From NCBI GenBank assembly GCA_903861195.1, contig CAIOTJ010000565.1:1-33171 (forward strand): a DNA stretch of 33,171 nucleotides, written 5' to 3'. The notes beneath the pieces were generated by a model, which did not search any database, had not been told where the DNA came from, and saw only the letters and a list, made by a program, of their open reading frames with translations. How positions within the stretch are numbered: the first letter of the stretch is position 1; every line of letters starts with the position of its first letter. This document shows, in pieces, positions 1 through 6,383 of this stretch. This DNA comes from an uncultured Planctomycetaceae bacterium. GTDB lineage: Bacteria; Planctomycetota; Planctomycetia; Planctomycetales; Planctomycetaceae. Position numbers and translations under genes: made by a program.

Positions 1-96
1 CGAAACGTTACGATTTTCGCAGTCCAATGGATTCAGGCGAGGGTCGTAAGAACCGGCATTGGGCCCCGTGCCGCCATCGATCGCGACTTGATACCG

Positions 97-139
97 AAAA
101 AACTGAGCGTGTCGATCCCCACGGGAACCGACACGCTCA
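97..139 (-). terminator. Rho-independent terminator of tpx
   Basis: A perfect 11-bp inverted repeat (104-114 with 129-139, arms TGAGCGTGTCG and CGACACGCTCA, 14-nt loop) is followed on the minus strand by six consecutive T (complement of A97-102). It lies about 30 bp past the tpx stop, so it should end the tpx transcript. The bases to its left, 1-96, hold nothing I recognise. Confidence 0.85.
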
Positions 140-170
140 ACTCAAATCCACAACAGGGCAGAACGCGAAT

Positions 171-686
171 TTACTTGGCGGCGGCCAAAGCGACGTCGTA
201 GTTCGGCTCGGTGGCGATTTCGGGCACATATTCGACGTGGGCCAGGCGGCCGTCGGCCCCCACCACGAAAATGGCGCGGGCGAGGCAGCGATCGAGAACG
301 CCACCCTTGATCAGCACGCCGAAGTCTTCACCGAACTTGCTGCAGCGGTGGGCGCTGAGGCAGGTGACGTTCGCGACATCTTCGGCACCGCACCAGCGCT
401 TCTGACCGAAAGGGAGGTCCATGCTCACCGCCAGGACCTGCAGGCCGGGGTTGGCCTTGACCTTGTCGTTGAAGAGCTTGGTTTCCTTGTGACAGACCGG
501 GGTGTCGAGCGAAGGAATGGTGGTGATGATGTAGGGCTTGCCGGCGAACTTGGCCTGGGTGGCGTCCTGCAGGTCGGCTCCCTGCAAAGTGAACGCGGGG
601 ACGGGGTCGCCCGCCTTGAGCTGGGGGCCCGCCAAATCGATTGGGTTCCCCTTGAGAGTCGCAGCACCCTTCCGAACGTCAGCCAT
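171..686 (-). CDS. tpx: Thiol peroxidase, atypical 2-Cys peroxiredoxin (Tpx)
   Basis: A 171-residue cytosolic peroxidase that reduces hydrogen and alkyl peroxides using thioredoxin-derived electrons. The peroxidatic site reads PSLDTPVC (Cys65). The resolving cysteine sits in LPFGQKRWCGAE (Cys99), the Tpx-specific arrangement that gives an intramolecular disulfide. The conserved tail EIATEPNYDVALAAAK also matches Tpx, and the length equals the usual one. I chose the ATG at 686 because an AAGGGAAG ribosome site precedes it and the family begins close to this point. An upstream in-frame ATG at 737 would add 17 unsupported residues. An additional Cys pair (about Cys109 and Cys115) between the resolving Cys and the C-terminal region is not part of the usual mechanism. 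The gene stands alone with its own terminator and is divergent from mnmG. Confidence 0.95.
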   Translation of the reverse strand: MADVRKGAATLKGNPIDLAGPQLKAGDPVPAFTLQGADLQDATQAKFAGKPYIITTIPSLDTPVCHKETKLFNDKVKANPGLQVLAVSMDLPFGQKRWCGAEDVANVTCLSAHRCSKFGEDFGVLIKGGVLDRCLARAIFVVGADGRLAHVEYVPEIATEPNYDVALAAAK

Positions 687-736
687 CGAGGTCTTCCCTT
701 CCAGAGTCAATGAGGACAGAATCAAGTCGTGGTCCA

Positions 737-765
737 AGTATGGGAGTCGACCGACAGCCTTTCAA
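737..765 (-). promoter_or_regulatory. Candidate sigma70-like promoter for tpx
   Basis: On the minus strand TTGAAA (760-765) and CATACT (737-742) are separated by 17 bp, giving 5/6 and 4/6 matches to the housekeeping consensus. Transcription would begin near 730, leaving a leader of about 44 nt before the tpx ATG at 686. The assignment is by eye only; promoter consensus in planctomycetes is poorly defined. Confidence 0.35.
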
Positions 766-779
766 GCCTCGCCGTTCGC

Positions 780-2630
780 ATGAGTCTCTTCGGATACGAT
801 TTTGATGTGGTTGTGGTGGGAGCCGGGCATGCCGGCGTCGAAGCCGCCCTCGCCGCTGCGCGCCTCGGGGCCCGCACCGCCCTGCTGACCATGAGTTGCG
901 ACATGGTGGCCGCGATGAGCTGCAATCCCGCCATCGGGGGGGTGGCCAAAGGGCAGATGGTGCGCGAAATCGACGCCCTGGGGGGCGAGATGGGACGGGC
1001 CATCGATGCCACGGGAATCCAGTTCCGCATGCTCAATCGGACCAAGGGTCCGGCCATGCACAGCCCCCGGGCCCAGGCCGACAAAAAGGCGTATCAGTTC
1101 TGGCTGAAGCAGCGGGTGGAAGCGCAGCCTGGGCTCACGCTGCGGCAGGAGGTGGTCGAGTCGCTGTGGGTGGAGCAGGGACGCATCCAGGGGGTCCAGG
1201 TGCGGGGAGACGCGGTCTATCGCTGCCGGGCGGTCGTGCTGACCACCGGGACGTTTTTGCAGGCGGTCATGCACACCGGCGAGGCCAAATCAACGGGTGG
1301 GCGGGCGGGGGAGGGAACCACCCAGGGGCTGTCACACACCCTCGCCGGGCTGGGCTTTGAACTGCGCCGCTTTAAAACAGGAACGCCCGCCCGGCTCAAC
1401 GGCCGCACCATCGACTTCACGCAGTTGGAACCCCAGCCCGGCGACGAACAACCGCAACCGTTCTCGTTCCTGACCACGCACCTCAGTCAGCCGCAGATCG
1501 ACTGCTTTCTCACCGAGACGACCCCGGCGGTCCATGAGGTGATCCGGGCCAACCTGCACCGGGCCCCGATGTACAGCGGGCAGATCCAATCAACCGGACC
1601 CCGCTATTGCCCCTCGATCGAAGACAAGGTCGTCCGCTTCGCCGACAAAACCTCGCACCAGATCTTTCTCGAGCCTGAGGGGCGCAACACCCTCGAGATC
1701 TACTGCAATGGTATCTCGACCAGCCTGCCGCGGGATGTGCAGGAGCAGATGATCCACGGCATCCGGGGGCTCGAGCAGGCCGAAGTGATGCGGTACGGCT
1801 ATGCGGTGGAATACGACTTCGCCCCCCCGACCCAGTTGCAGGCCACCCTCGAGACCAAGTTGGTGGAGGGGCTGTATTTCGCAGGGCAATTGAATGGTAC
1901 GACCGGGTATGAAGAGGCCGCCGGCCAGGGACTGTGGGCGGGGTTGAACGCCGCTCTCAAGGTGGCCGGCCGCCCCCCCTTCCTGCTGGATCGCAGCCAG
2001 GCCTACCTGGGGGTGATGATCGATGATCTGGTGACCCGGGGGGTGGATGAACCATACCGGATGTTCACCTCACGAGCCGAGTATCGGATGTTGCTGCGGC
2101 ACGACAACGCCGATCGGCGGCTGACTCCGGTGGGGCGGGCATTGGGGCTGGTTGACGCCGAGCGCTGGGAGCAATTCAGCCAGCATACTGAGGCCATTTC
2201 CCAGGCCGAGCGGATCCTGCGGGAAGAAACCCACGAGGGAGTCCCGCTGGAACAGTGTCTGCGGCGTCCCGATGTGGGTTGGCAGACGGTGTGCGGGTGG
2301 TCGGAGGGGGCCCAGCAGCTCGCCCTGCCTCCCCGGGCCGCCGAACAGGTGGAAATCGACGCAAAATACTCCGGTTACCTGCGTCGCCAGGAAGCCCAGA
2401 TCGCCCGCCATCTGCAGGTGGCCGAGTGGCCCATTCCCGCGAACTTCAACTATCACGCAGTCCCGCAGTTGCGCGTCGAGGCGAAGCAGAAATTCGGGCG
2501 AATTCAGCCGCGGAATGTGGGGCAGGCAGGACGGATCAGTGGGATCACCCCGGCCGACATCGCGATCCTGCTGCTTTACGTTCGTTCAGGTGATTTGGTG
2601 CTCGAACCGGGTGCTGACAACCCATCTTGA
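780..2630 (+). CDS. mnmG: tRNA uridine 34 5-carboxymethylaminomethyl modification enzyme MnmG (GidA)
   Basis: A 616-residue FAD/NADH enzyme that works with the GTPase MnmE to install the cmnm5 group at wobble U34 of several tRNAs. The N-terminal Rossmann motif is VVVGAGHAG (glycines 14, 16, 19). The family block MSCNPAIGG lies at 47-54, with Cys48 at the place of one catalytic cysteine. The second, in GPRYCPSIEDK, falls at Cys277. The C-terminal tRNA/MnmE-binding region ends with GQAGRISGITPADI. Length is normal. I chose the ATG at 780 because the flavin domain begins there; an in-frame start at 729 would add 17 residues unlike the family. No strong ribosome site precedes 780. mnmE, rsmG and parAB, frequent neighbours elsewhere, are not adjacent. 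Confidence 0.95.
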   Translation: MSLFGYDFDVVVVGAGHAGVEAALAAARLGARTALLTMSCDMVAAMSCNPAIGGVAKGQMVREIDALGGEMGRAIDATGIQFRMLNRTKGPAMHSPRAQADKKAYQFWLKQRVEAQPGLTLRQEVVESLWVEQGRIQGVQVRGDAVYRCRAVVLTTGTFLQAVMHTGEAKSTGGRAGEGTTQGLSHTLAGLGFELRRFKTGTPARLNGRTIDFTQLEPQPGDEQPQPFSFLTTHLSQPQIDCFLTETTPAVHEVIRANLHRAPMYSGQIQSTGPRYCPSIEDKVVRFADKTSHQIFLEPEGRNTLEIYCNGISTSLPRDVQEQMIHGIRGLEQAEVMRYGYAVEYDFAPPTQLQATLETKLVEGLYFAGQLNGTTGYEEAAGQGLWAGLNAALKVAGRPPFLLDRSQAYLGVMIDDLVTRGVDEPYRMFTSRAEYRMLLRHDNADRRLTPVGRALGLVDAERWEQFSQHTEAISQAERILREETHEGVPLEQCLRRPDVGWQTVCGWSEGAQQLALPPRAAEQVEIDAKYSGYLRRQEAQIARHLQVAEWPIPANFNYHAVPQLRVEAKQKFGRIQPRNVGQAGRISGITPADIAILLLYVRSGDLVLEPGADNPS

Positions 2631-2654
2631 CCAGCTTCCGGGAATAAATACAAT
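2627..2654 (+). promoter_or_regulatory. Sigma70-like promoter for the HTH-receiver gene
   Basis: TTGACC (2627-2632) and TACAAT (2649-2654) are separated by 16 bp, each matching 5/6 positions of the housekeeping consensus. The -35 box overlaps the mnmG stop codon. The predicted start near 2661 lies immediately before the phased repeats at 2664-2709, and leaves a leader of about 185 nt before the ATG at 2847. Confidence 0.55.
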
Positions 2655-2663
2655 CGGCACCCG

Positions 2664-2709
2664 TGGTAAGGCTGGTAAAGTCGGTATAAAGCCCCTGATT
2701 GGTAAAGTC
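2664..2709 (+). promoter_or_regulatory. 9-bp-phased direct repeats, candidate operator
   Basis: TGGTAAGGC (2664), TGGTAAAGT (2673), CGGTATAAA (2682) and TGGTAAAGT (2700) occur in the same orientation at multiples of exactly 9 bp; only the 2691 unit is unrelated. The array begins a few bases after the predicted transcription start. Head-to-tail repeats are the kind of site bound by BldC-type proteins, and the next gene encodes such an HTH, so autoregulation is a reasonable inference. Binding is not shown by the sequence. Confidence 0.5.
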
Positions 2710-2846
2710 AGCGTCAACGACCAACTGTCACTGAGTGGGCCTTTCAGTTCCGGAGGTGGAGTCCGGGACTGGTGGGCCGGAATGGATTCCTCCCACCGCC
2801 AGAGCAAGTCAGGCCCAGCCCGGGCCCGACCGAAAAGGATGTTCGC

Positions 2847-3437
2847 ATGAGCAACATGAAGACCGTTTACACGACGGGTGAAGCTGCCCGGATCTGCAAG
2901 GTCTCGCAGCAGACCATTATTCGCTGCTTCGACTCGGGTCAGCTCAAGGGGTTCCGGGTCCCTGGCTCGAAGTTCCGCCGCATCCCCCGCGACATCCTCT
3001 ATAAGTTCATGAAGGAAAACGGAATCCCCACCGACGCCCTGGAAAGTGGCAAGCGGAAGGCGTTGCTGGTGGATGACGACACCGAACTGGTCGAGTTGAT
3101 CCGGGATCACCTCGAGGCGGATGGCCGGTTTGAGGTGCGGGTCGCGAACAACGGCTTCGAAGCCGGCATGATGGTCAAGGAATACCATCCCGACGTCGTG
3201 GTGTTGGACGTCATGCTGCCCGATATCAACGGCAAAGAGGTCTGCCAGCGCATTCGGGGCGACGCCAGCCTGAGCGATGTGCGGGTCATCTGCATCAGCG
3301 GGATGGTGGAGGAAGACAAGATCTCCGAGCTGTTGGCCGCCGGGGCCAATGAATTCCTGCAGAAACCGTTCGAACTCGACCAATTGGTCGAGACCATGTT
3401 CCGTCAGCTCGAAGTCGAACCGGCCGTGGCCCGCTGA
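2847..3437 (+). CDS. Response regulator with N-terminal excisionase/BldC-like HTH and C-terminal receiver domain
   Basis: A 196-residue cytosolic protein. Residues 6-60 form a MerR/excisionase-type winged HTH (YTTGEAARICKVSQQTIIR, then the wing around RVPGSKFRRIP). Residues 71-188 form a receiver with the acidic triad VDDD (76-78), phospho-acceptor Asp121 in VVVLDVMLPD, the switch Ser151 and Lys173 in KPF. All phosphorylation residues are present, so it should be phosphorylatable and control DNA binding. The order HTH then receiver is the reverse of OmpR or NarL regulators. The ATG at 2847 has AAAGGA upstream; an in-frame ATG at 2856 is possible. The soluble histidine kinase 203 bp downstream is the obvious candidate partner. 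Its targets are unknown. Confidence 0.85.
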   Translation: MSNMKTVYTTGEAARICKVSQQTIIRCFDSGQLKGFRVPGSKFRRIPRDILYKFMKENGIPTDALESGKRKALLVDDDTELVELIRDHLEADGRFEVRVANNGFEAGMMVKEYHPDVVVLDVMLPDINGKEVCQRIRGDASLSDVRVICISGMVEEDKISELLAAGANEFLQKPFELDQLVETMFRQLEVEPAVAR

Positions 3438-3451
3438 CCGCGGCCCGGAAA

Positions 3452-3509
3452 CACCCCGCGTTCGTGGGGTGGGCGTACTGACCGGGATGCGCGCGGTGGC
3501 GCGTCCCGG
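3452..3509 (+). terminator. Two hairpins after the response regulator gene, possible weak terminators
   Basis: CACCCCGCG and CGTGGGGTG (3452-3471) form a near-perfect stem. CCGGGATGCGC (3482-3492) pairs with GCGCGTCCCGG (3499-3509) with one G-U pair and a 6-nt loop. Neither is followed by a T tract, so they may only slow polymerase or protect the mRNA end rather than terminate. Confidence 0.4.
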
Positions 3510-3598
3510 CCCTTCAGGGAGACTGGTGGTTCCACCCGGCTCCTGTCCGCCAACGGTCTTCCCTGATGTTGCGGCTTTGATCTTTCGACTTCCCGGCA

Positions 3599-3641
3599 CA
3601 GAACCCGGCGGCCCTGCCTCCGGGTTCTGCCTTTGGCAGAA
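3599..3641 (+). promoter_or_regulatory. Mutually exclusive hairpins over the kinase start codon
   Basis: CAGAACCCGG (3599-3608) pairs perfectly with CCGGGTTCTG (3620-3629). The 3' part of that arm, TTCTGCC (3625-3631), can instead pair with GGCAGAA (3635-3641), whose last base is the A of the kinase ATG. The two stems cannot coexist. The layout resembles a switch that would expose or cover the start codon, but no ligand or trigger is evident and the first stem could simply be a terminator. Confidence 0.4.
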
Positions 3642-4354
3642 TGAGCTCGCGCGTGAATCCGGCAGATCACAGGGCCCTCGACGACAAACTGCGAGCCCTG
3701 GCGGAGTTCGCCGCCGGTGCGGGACACGAACTCAACAATCCCGTCGCCACCATCTCGGGCTATGTTCAGCAACTGCTGCCCGGAGAACGCGACCCCGATC
3801 GCATCCTCGCGCTCCAGACCATTGGCGCCCAGGCGCTACGAATTCGGGACATGATCGGCGACCTGATGCTGTTCGCCCGTCCCCCGCAGCCCAGTCTGGT
3901 TCCCCTGGATCTGCATGAACTGGCCGGGGAAGTCATCTCGCGGCTTGCCGGCGAGGCACGTCAGAAAAACTGCCGGGTCCTGCTGAAATCCACCGGTCCC
4001 CTGCCAGTCCAGGGAGATCCAGCGCACACCCGCACACTCTTCAGTGCCGTGACGCGGAATGCGATCGAGGCGGCCGGCGGCGGCGGGCAGGTCGTGCTGG
4101 AGGGAAGCCAAATTCTGCACGAGGGACGACCCTCCGCCCGATTTGTGTGGTCAGACACAGGCCGCGGACTCCAGGCCCAGGAACTCGAACACCTGTTTGA
4201 TCCGTTTTTTTCGGGTCGGCAAGCTGGGCGAGGTTTAGGGTTTGGGTTGGCGAAAGCGTGGCGGATCGCCACACTGCACAAGGCTCTCCTGCGGGTCACC
4301 AGCCCAGCCGGAGAGAGCGTGGTCTTGACCCTGATCTGGCCCCTCGACAGTTGA
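3641..4354 (+). CDS. Soluble histidine kinase core (HisKA plus HATPase), no sensor domain
   Basis: A 237-residue kinase core with no membrane segment. The H-box [10 protein letters not shown] places the phospho-acceptor at His29. The N-box is [10 protein letters not shown] (Asn140), G1 is WSDTGRGL (Asp172), the F-box is LFDPFFSGR (186-193) and G2 is [11 protein letters not shown] (197-206). The dimerisation helices start almost at the N-terminus, leaving no room for a PAS, GAF or periplasmic sensor, so input must come from a partner or from the level of expression. It follows the HTH-receiver gene and is followed after 4 bp by a DapA-like gene, suggesting a shared transcript. The ATG at 3641 is embedded in a hairpin; a GTG at 3653 is an alternative start that keeps every motif. 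Confidence 0.85.
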   Translation: MSSRVNPADHRALDDKLRALAEFAAGAGHELNNPVATISGYVQQLLPGERDPDRILALQTIGAQALRIRDMIGDLMLFARPPQPSLVPLDLHELAGEVISRLAGEARQKNCRVLLKSTGPLPVQGDPAHTRTLFSAVTRNAIEAAGGGGQVVLEGSQILHEGRPSARFVWSDTGRGLQAQELEHLFDPFFSGRQAGRGLGFGLAKAWRIATLHKALLRVTSPAGESVVLTLIWPLDS

Positions 4355-4358
4355 ACTC

Positions 4359-5387
4359 ATGCCCGGCCCCTCCTCGCGTTTGACAGGCATCTTCACCCCC
4401 AACCTGGTTCCGCTCGACTCCCGGGGTGACATCAACGAAGCCGAACTGCGGCGGTATGTCGACTGGCTGATCGAACGGGGAGTGCATGGGCTGTATCCCA
4501 ATGGCTCCACAGGCGAATTCACCCGCTTTACCGTCGAAGAACGCCGCCGGATCATCGAGATTGTCTCCGATCAGACCCGCAACCGGGTGCCCATTCTGGC
4601 GGGAGCGGCCGAAGCCAACGTCAAGGAGACCCTGCGCGCCTGCGAGTATTATCACCAGTTGGGGGTCCGGGCGGTGGCGATCGTCGCACCGTTTTATTAC
4701 AAGCTCAGCCCGGCCTCGGTGTATGCCTATTTCGCCGAGATCGGCAAGCACACCCCCATCGATGTCACGCTCTACAACATTCCGCTGTTCGCCAGCCCCA
4801 TCGACGTCCCCACCGTCCAGAAGCTGAGCGAAAACTTCCCCAAGATCGTCGCCATCAAAGACTCTTCGGGGGACATTCCGCACATGATCCGCATGATCAA
4901 GGCGGTGCGGCCGAACCGGCCCGACTTCAGCTTCCTGACCGGTTGGGACGCCGCCCTCATGCCCCTGCTGCTGATCGGCTGCGACGGCGGTACCAACGCC
5001 ACCTCGGGCGTGGTCCCCGAGATCACCCGCAAGCTCTACGACCTCACTCTGGCCGGCCGGCTCGACGAGGCGCGGAAGGTCCAATACGACCTCGTCACAC
5101 TGTTCGACACGATGATTTACTCGGCCGAATTCCCCAATGGCTTCCGGGCCGCGGCCAGCCTGCGGGGGTTCCAACTGGGTGAAGGGCGACAGCCCATGTC
5201 TCCCGAACAACGGACCGACCTGAACGCGCTCAGCCAGACCCTGCAGTGTCTGCTGTCCGAGCACGGTTTTACCGATCAGCCCGTGGGGGGCTGCCCGATC
5301 CGTCCGGGGTCGCAGCCCGACCGCACCGAGATCGATGCCATCGTCCGGAACGTCGTCGCCGAACTGAAGCGACGCGGCCTGAACTGA
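4359..5387 (+). CDS. Dihydrodipicolinate synthase/N-acetylneuraminate lyase family aldolase
   Basis: A 342-residue class I (Schiff-base) aldolase of the DapA superfamily. The family block is NGSTGEF (49-54), the catalytic Tyr is in LYNIP (Tyr139) and the Schiff-base lysine is in VAIKDSSGD (Lys167). Substrate cannot be fixed from sequence: candidates are dihydrodipicolinate synthesis, sialic acid cleavage or a 2-keto-3-deoxy-sugar acid. Family members usually have about 290-310 residues; here an extra tail of about 45 residues follows the barrel ([19 protein letters not shown]). The ATG is 4 bp past the kinase stop, so the two are probably co-transcribed and perhaps translationally coupled. 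A true lysine-pathway DapA would normally lie near dapB or other lysine genes, which are absent here. Confidence 0.85.
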   Translation: MPGPSSRLTGIFTPNLVPLDSRGDINEAELRRYVDWLIERGVHGLYPNGSTGEFTRFTVEERRRIIEIVSDQTRNRVPILAGAAEANVKETLRACEYYHQLGVRAVAIVAPFYYKLSPASVYAYFAEIGKHTPIDVTLYNIPLFASPIDVPTVQKLSENFPKIVAIKDSSGDIPHMIRMIKAVRPNRPDFSFLTGWDAALMPLLLIGCDGGTNATSGVVPEITRKLYDLTLAGRLDEARKVQYDLVTLFDTMIYSAEFPNGFRAAASLRGFQLGEGRQPMSPEQRTDLNALSQTLQCLLSEHGFTDQPVGGCPIRPGSQPDRTEIDAIVRNVVAELKRRGLN

Positions 5388-5451
5388 TTGGCGGACGGGA
5401 GCGCACCCGCACCGGCCTCAGCCACCTGGCGGTCGACGGCGGAGGGCCTCG

Positions 5452-6378
5452 CTATTCGGGCATGATCGTCACATCATCCGCAAGATCGGCGGAGAGCGAC
5501 GGCATGTCCACCGGTTCGACATCGACAGCCACCGCGATCGACTGCCCACCCCCTCCTGTGAACACCCCCTTGATGGGGCAGACGTCGCCGTAGTCCCGCC
5601 CCCAGCCGATGGTCACGTGCCGGTCGGCGGGAATCAGGTTGTTGGTGGGGTCGAGATCGACCCAGCCCGCTTCCGGAACAAACAGACCCAACCAGGCATG
5701 CGAGGCGTCGGCCCCCACCAGACGCGGTTTTCCCGGGGGCGGCAGGGTCACCAGATAGCCGCTGACATACCGGGCGGCCAGGCCCAGCGACCGCAGGCAG
5801 GTAATCTGCAAATGGGCGAAATCCTGGCAGACCCCTCGCCGCGTCAGGAAGACCTCCCGGGTGGGAGTCGAGATGGCGGTGGTGGCGGGGGAATAGTGGA
5901 AATCGGCATGGATCCGCCGGGTCAGGTCGAGGGCCGACTCCAGGATCGGACGTCCCGGCAGAAAGCTCTGCCGCGCATAGTCGCGCGCCTCGGGCAGTTC
6001 CATGATGAAGGGAGATTCCACCCGGAATTGCCCCGCCAGTCGCTCGGCCACCCCGGTGGGACGGGCCAACAGATCCCGCACCCGCTCCCAGGCGGGGGTG
6101 GCCGCCGGATCGATTGGGTCGGGAGCCAGGCGCTCCACCAGCGAGCGACTGGTCACCTGCAGCCGATGATGCGGGGTTTCAATCGAAAAGTACCACACCT
6201 CGTTCTGGAAGGCATCGCTCCAGCGGCGCCGGACCGTGGGTTCCGGACTGATCTCCAGCGAGAAAGAATGCCGCGTCTGGCCCCGCGTGGTCTGGGGGGA
6301 CAGGCGGGCCTGGTTCTGACAGAGAACCACGGCATCCGAGTAGAGGTAATTGGTGGTGTGCCGCACCTGGTAATACAT
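5452..6378 (-). CDS. Transglutaminase-like cysteine protease-fold protein
   Basis: A 308-residue protein with the bacterial transglutaminase N-terminal beta domain (YYQVRHTTNYLYSDAV, about 1-85) and a transglutaminase core. The catalytic triad is complete: Cys184 in RRGVCQDFAH, His227 in ASHAWLGLF and Asp243 in WVDLDPTN. There is no signal peptide, so action in the cytosol is likely. The ATG at 6378 starts directly at the domain; the open frame extends to 6492 but that part overlaps the upstream gene. It is the last gene of a five-gene operon, 5 bp after the ATP-grasp/alpha-E fusion. In such operons these proteins are predicted either to hydrolyse or to transfer the peptide or isopeptide bonds made by the ligases. 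The true substrate is unknown. Confidence 0.85.
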   Translation of the reverse strand: MYYQVRHTTNYLYSDAVVLCQNQARLSPQTTRGQTRHSFSLEISPEPTVRRRWSDAFQNEVWYFSIETPHHRLQVTSRSLVERLAPDPIDPAATPAWERVRDLLARPTGVAERLAGQFRVESPFIMELPEARDYARQSFLPGRPILESALDLTRRIHADFHYSPATTAISTPTREVFLTRRGVCQDFAHLQITCLRSLGLAARYVSGYLVTLPPPGKPRLVGADASHAWLGLFVPEAGWVDLDPTNNLIPADRHVTIGWGRDYGDVCPIKGVFTGGGGQSIAVAVDVEPVDMPSLSADLADDVTIMPE

Positions 6379-6383
6379 CGTGT

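Noticed and set aside
27-713. 228-codon open frame on the plus strand
   Set aside because: Mirror of the tpx gene and its terminator; the minus-strand protein is unmistakable.
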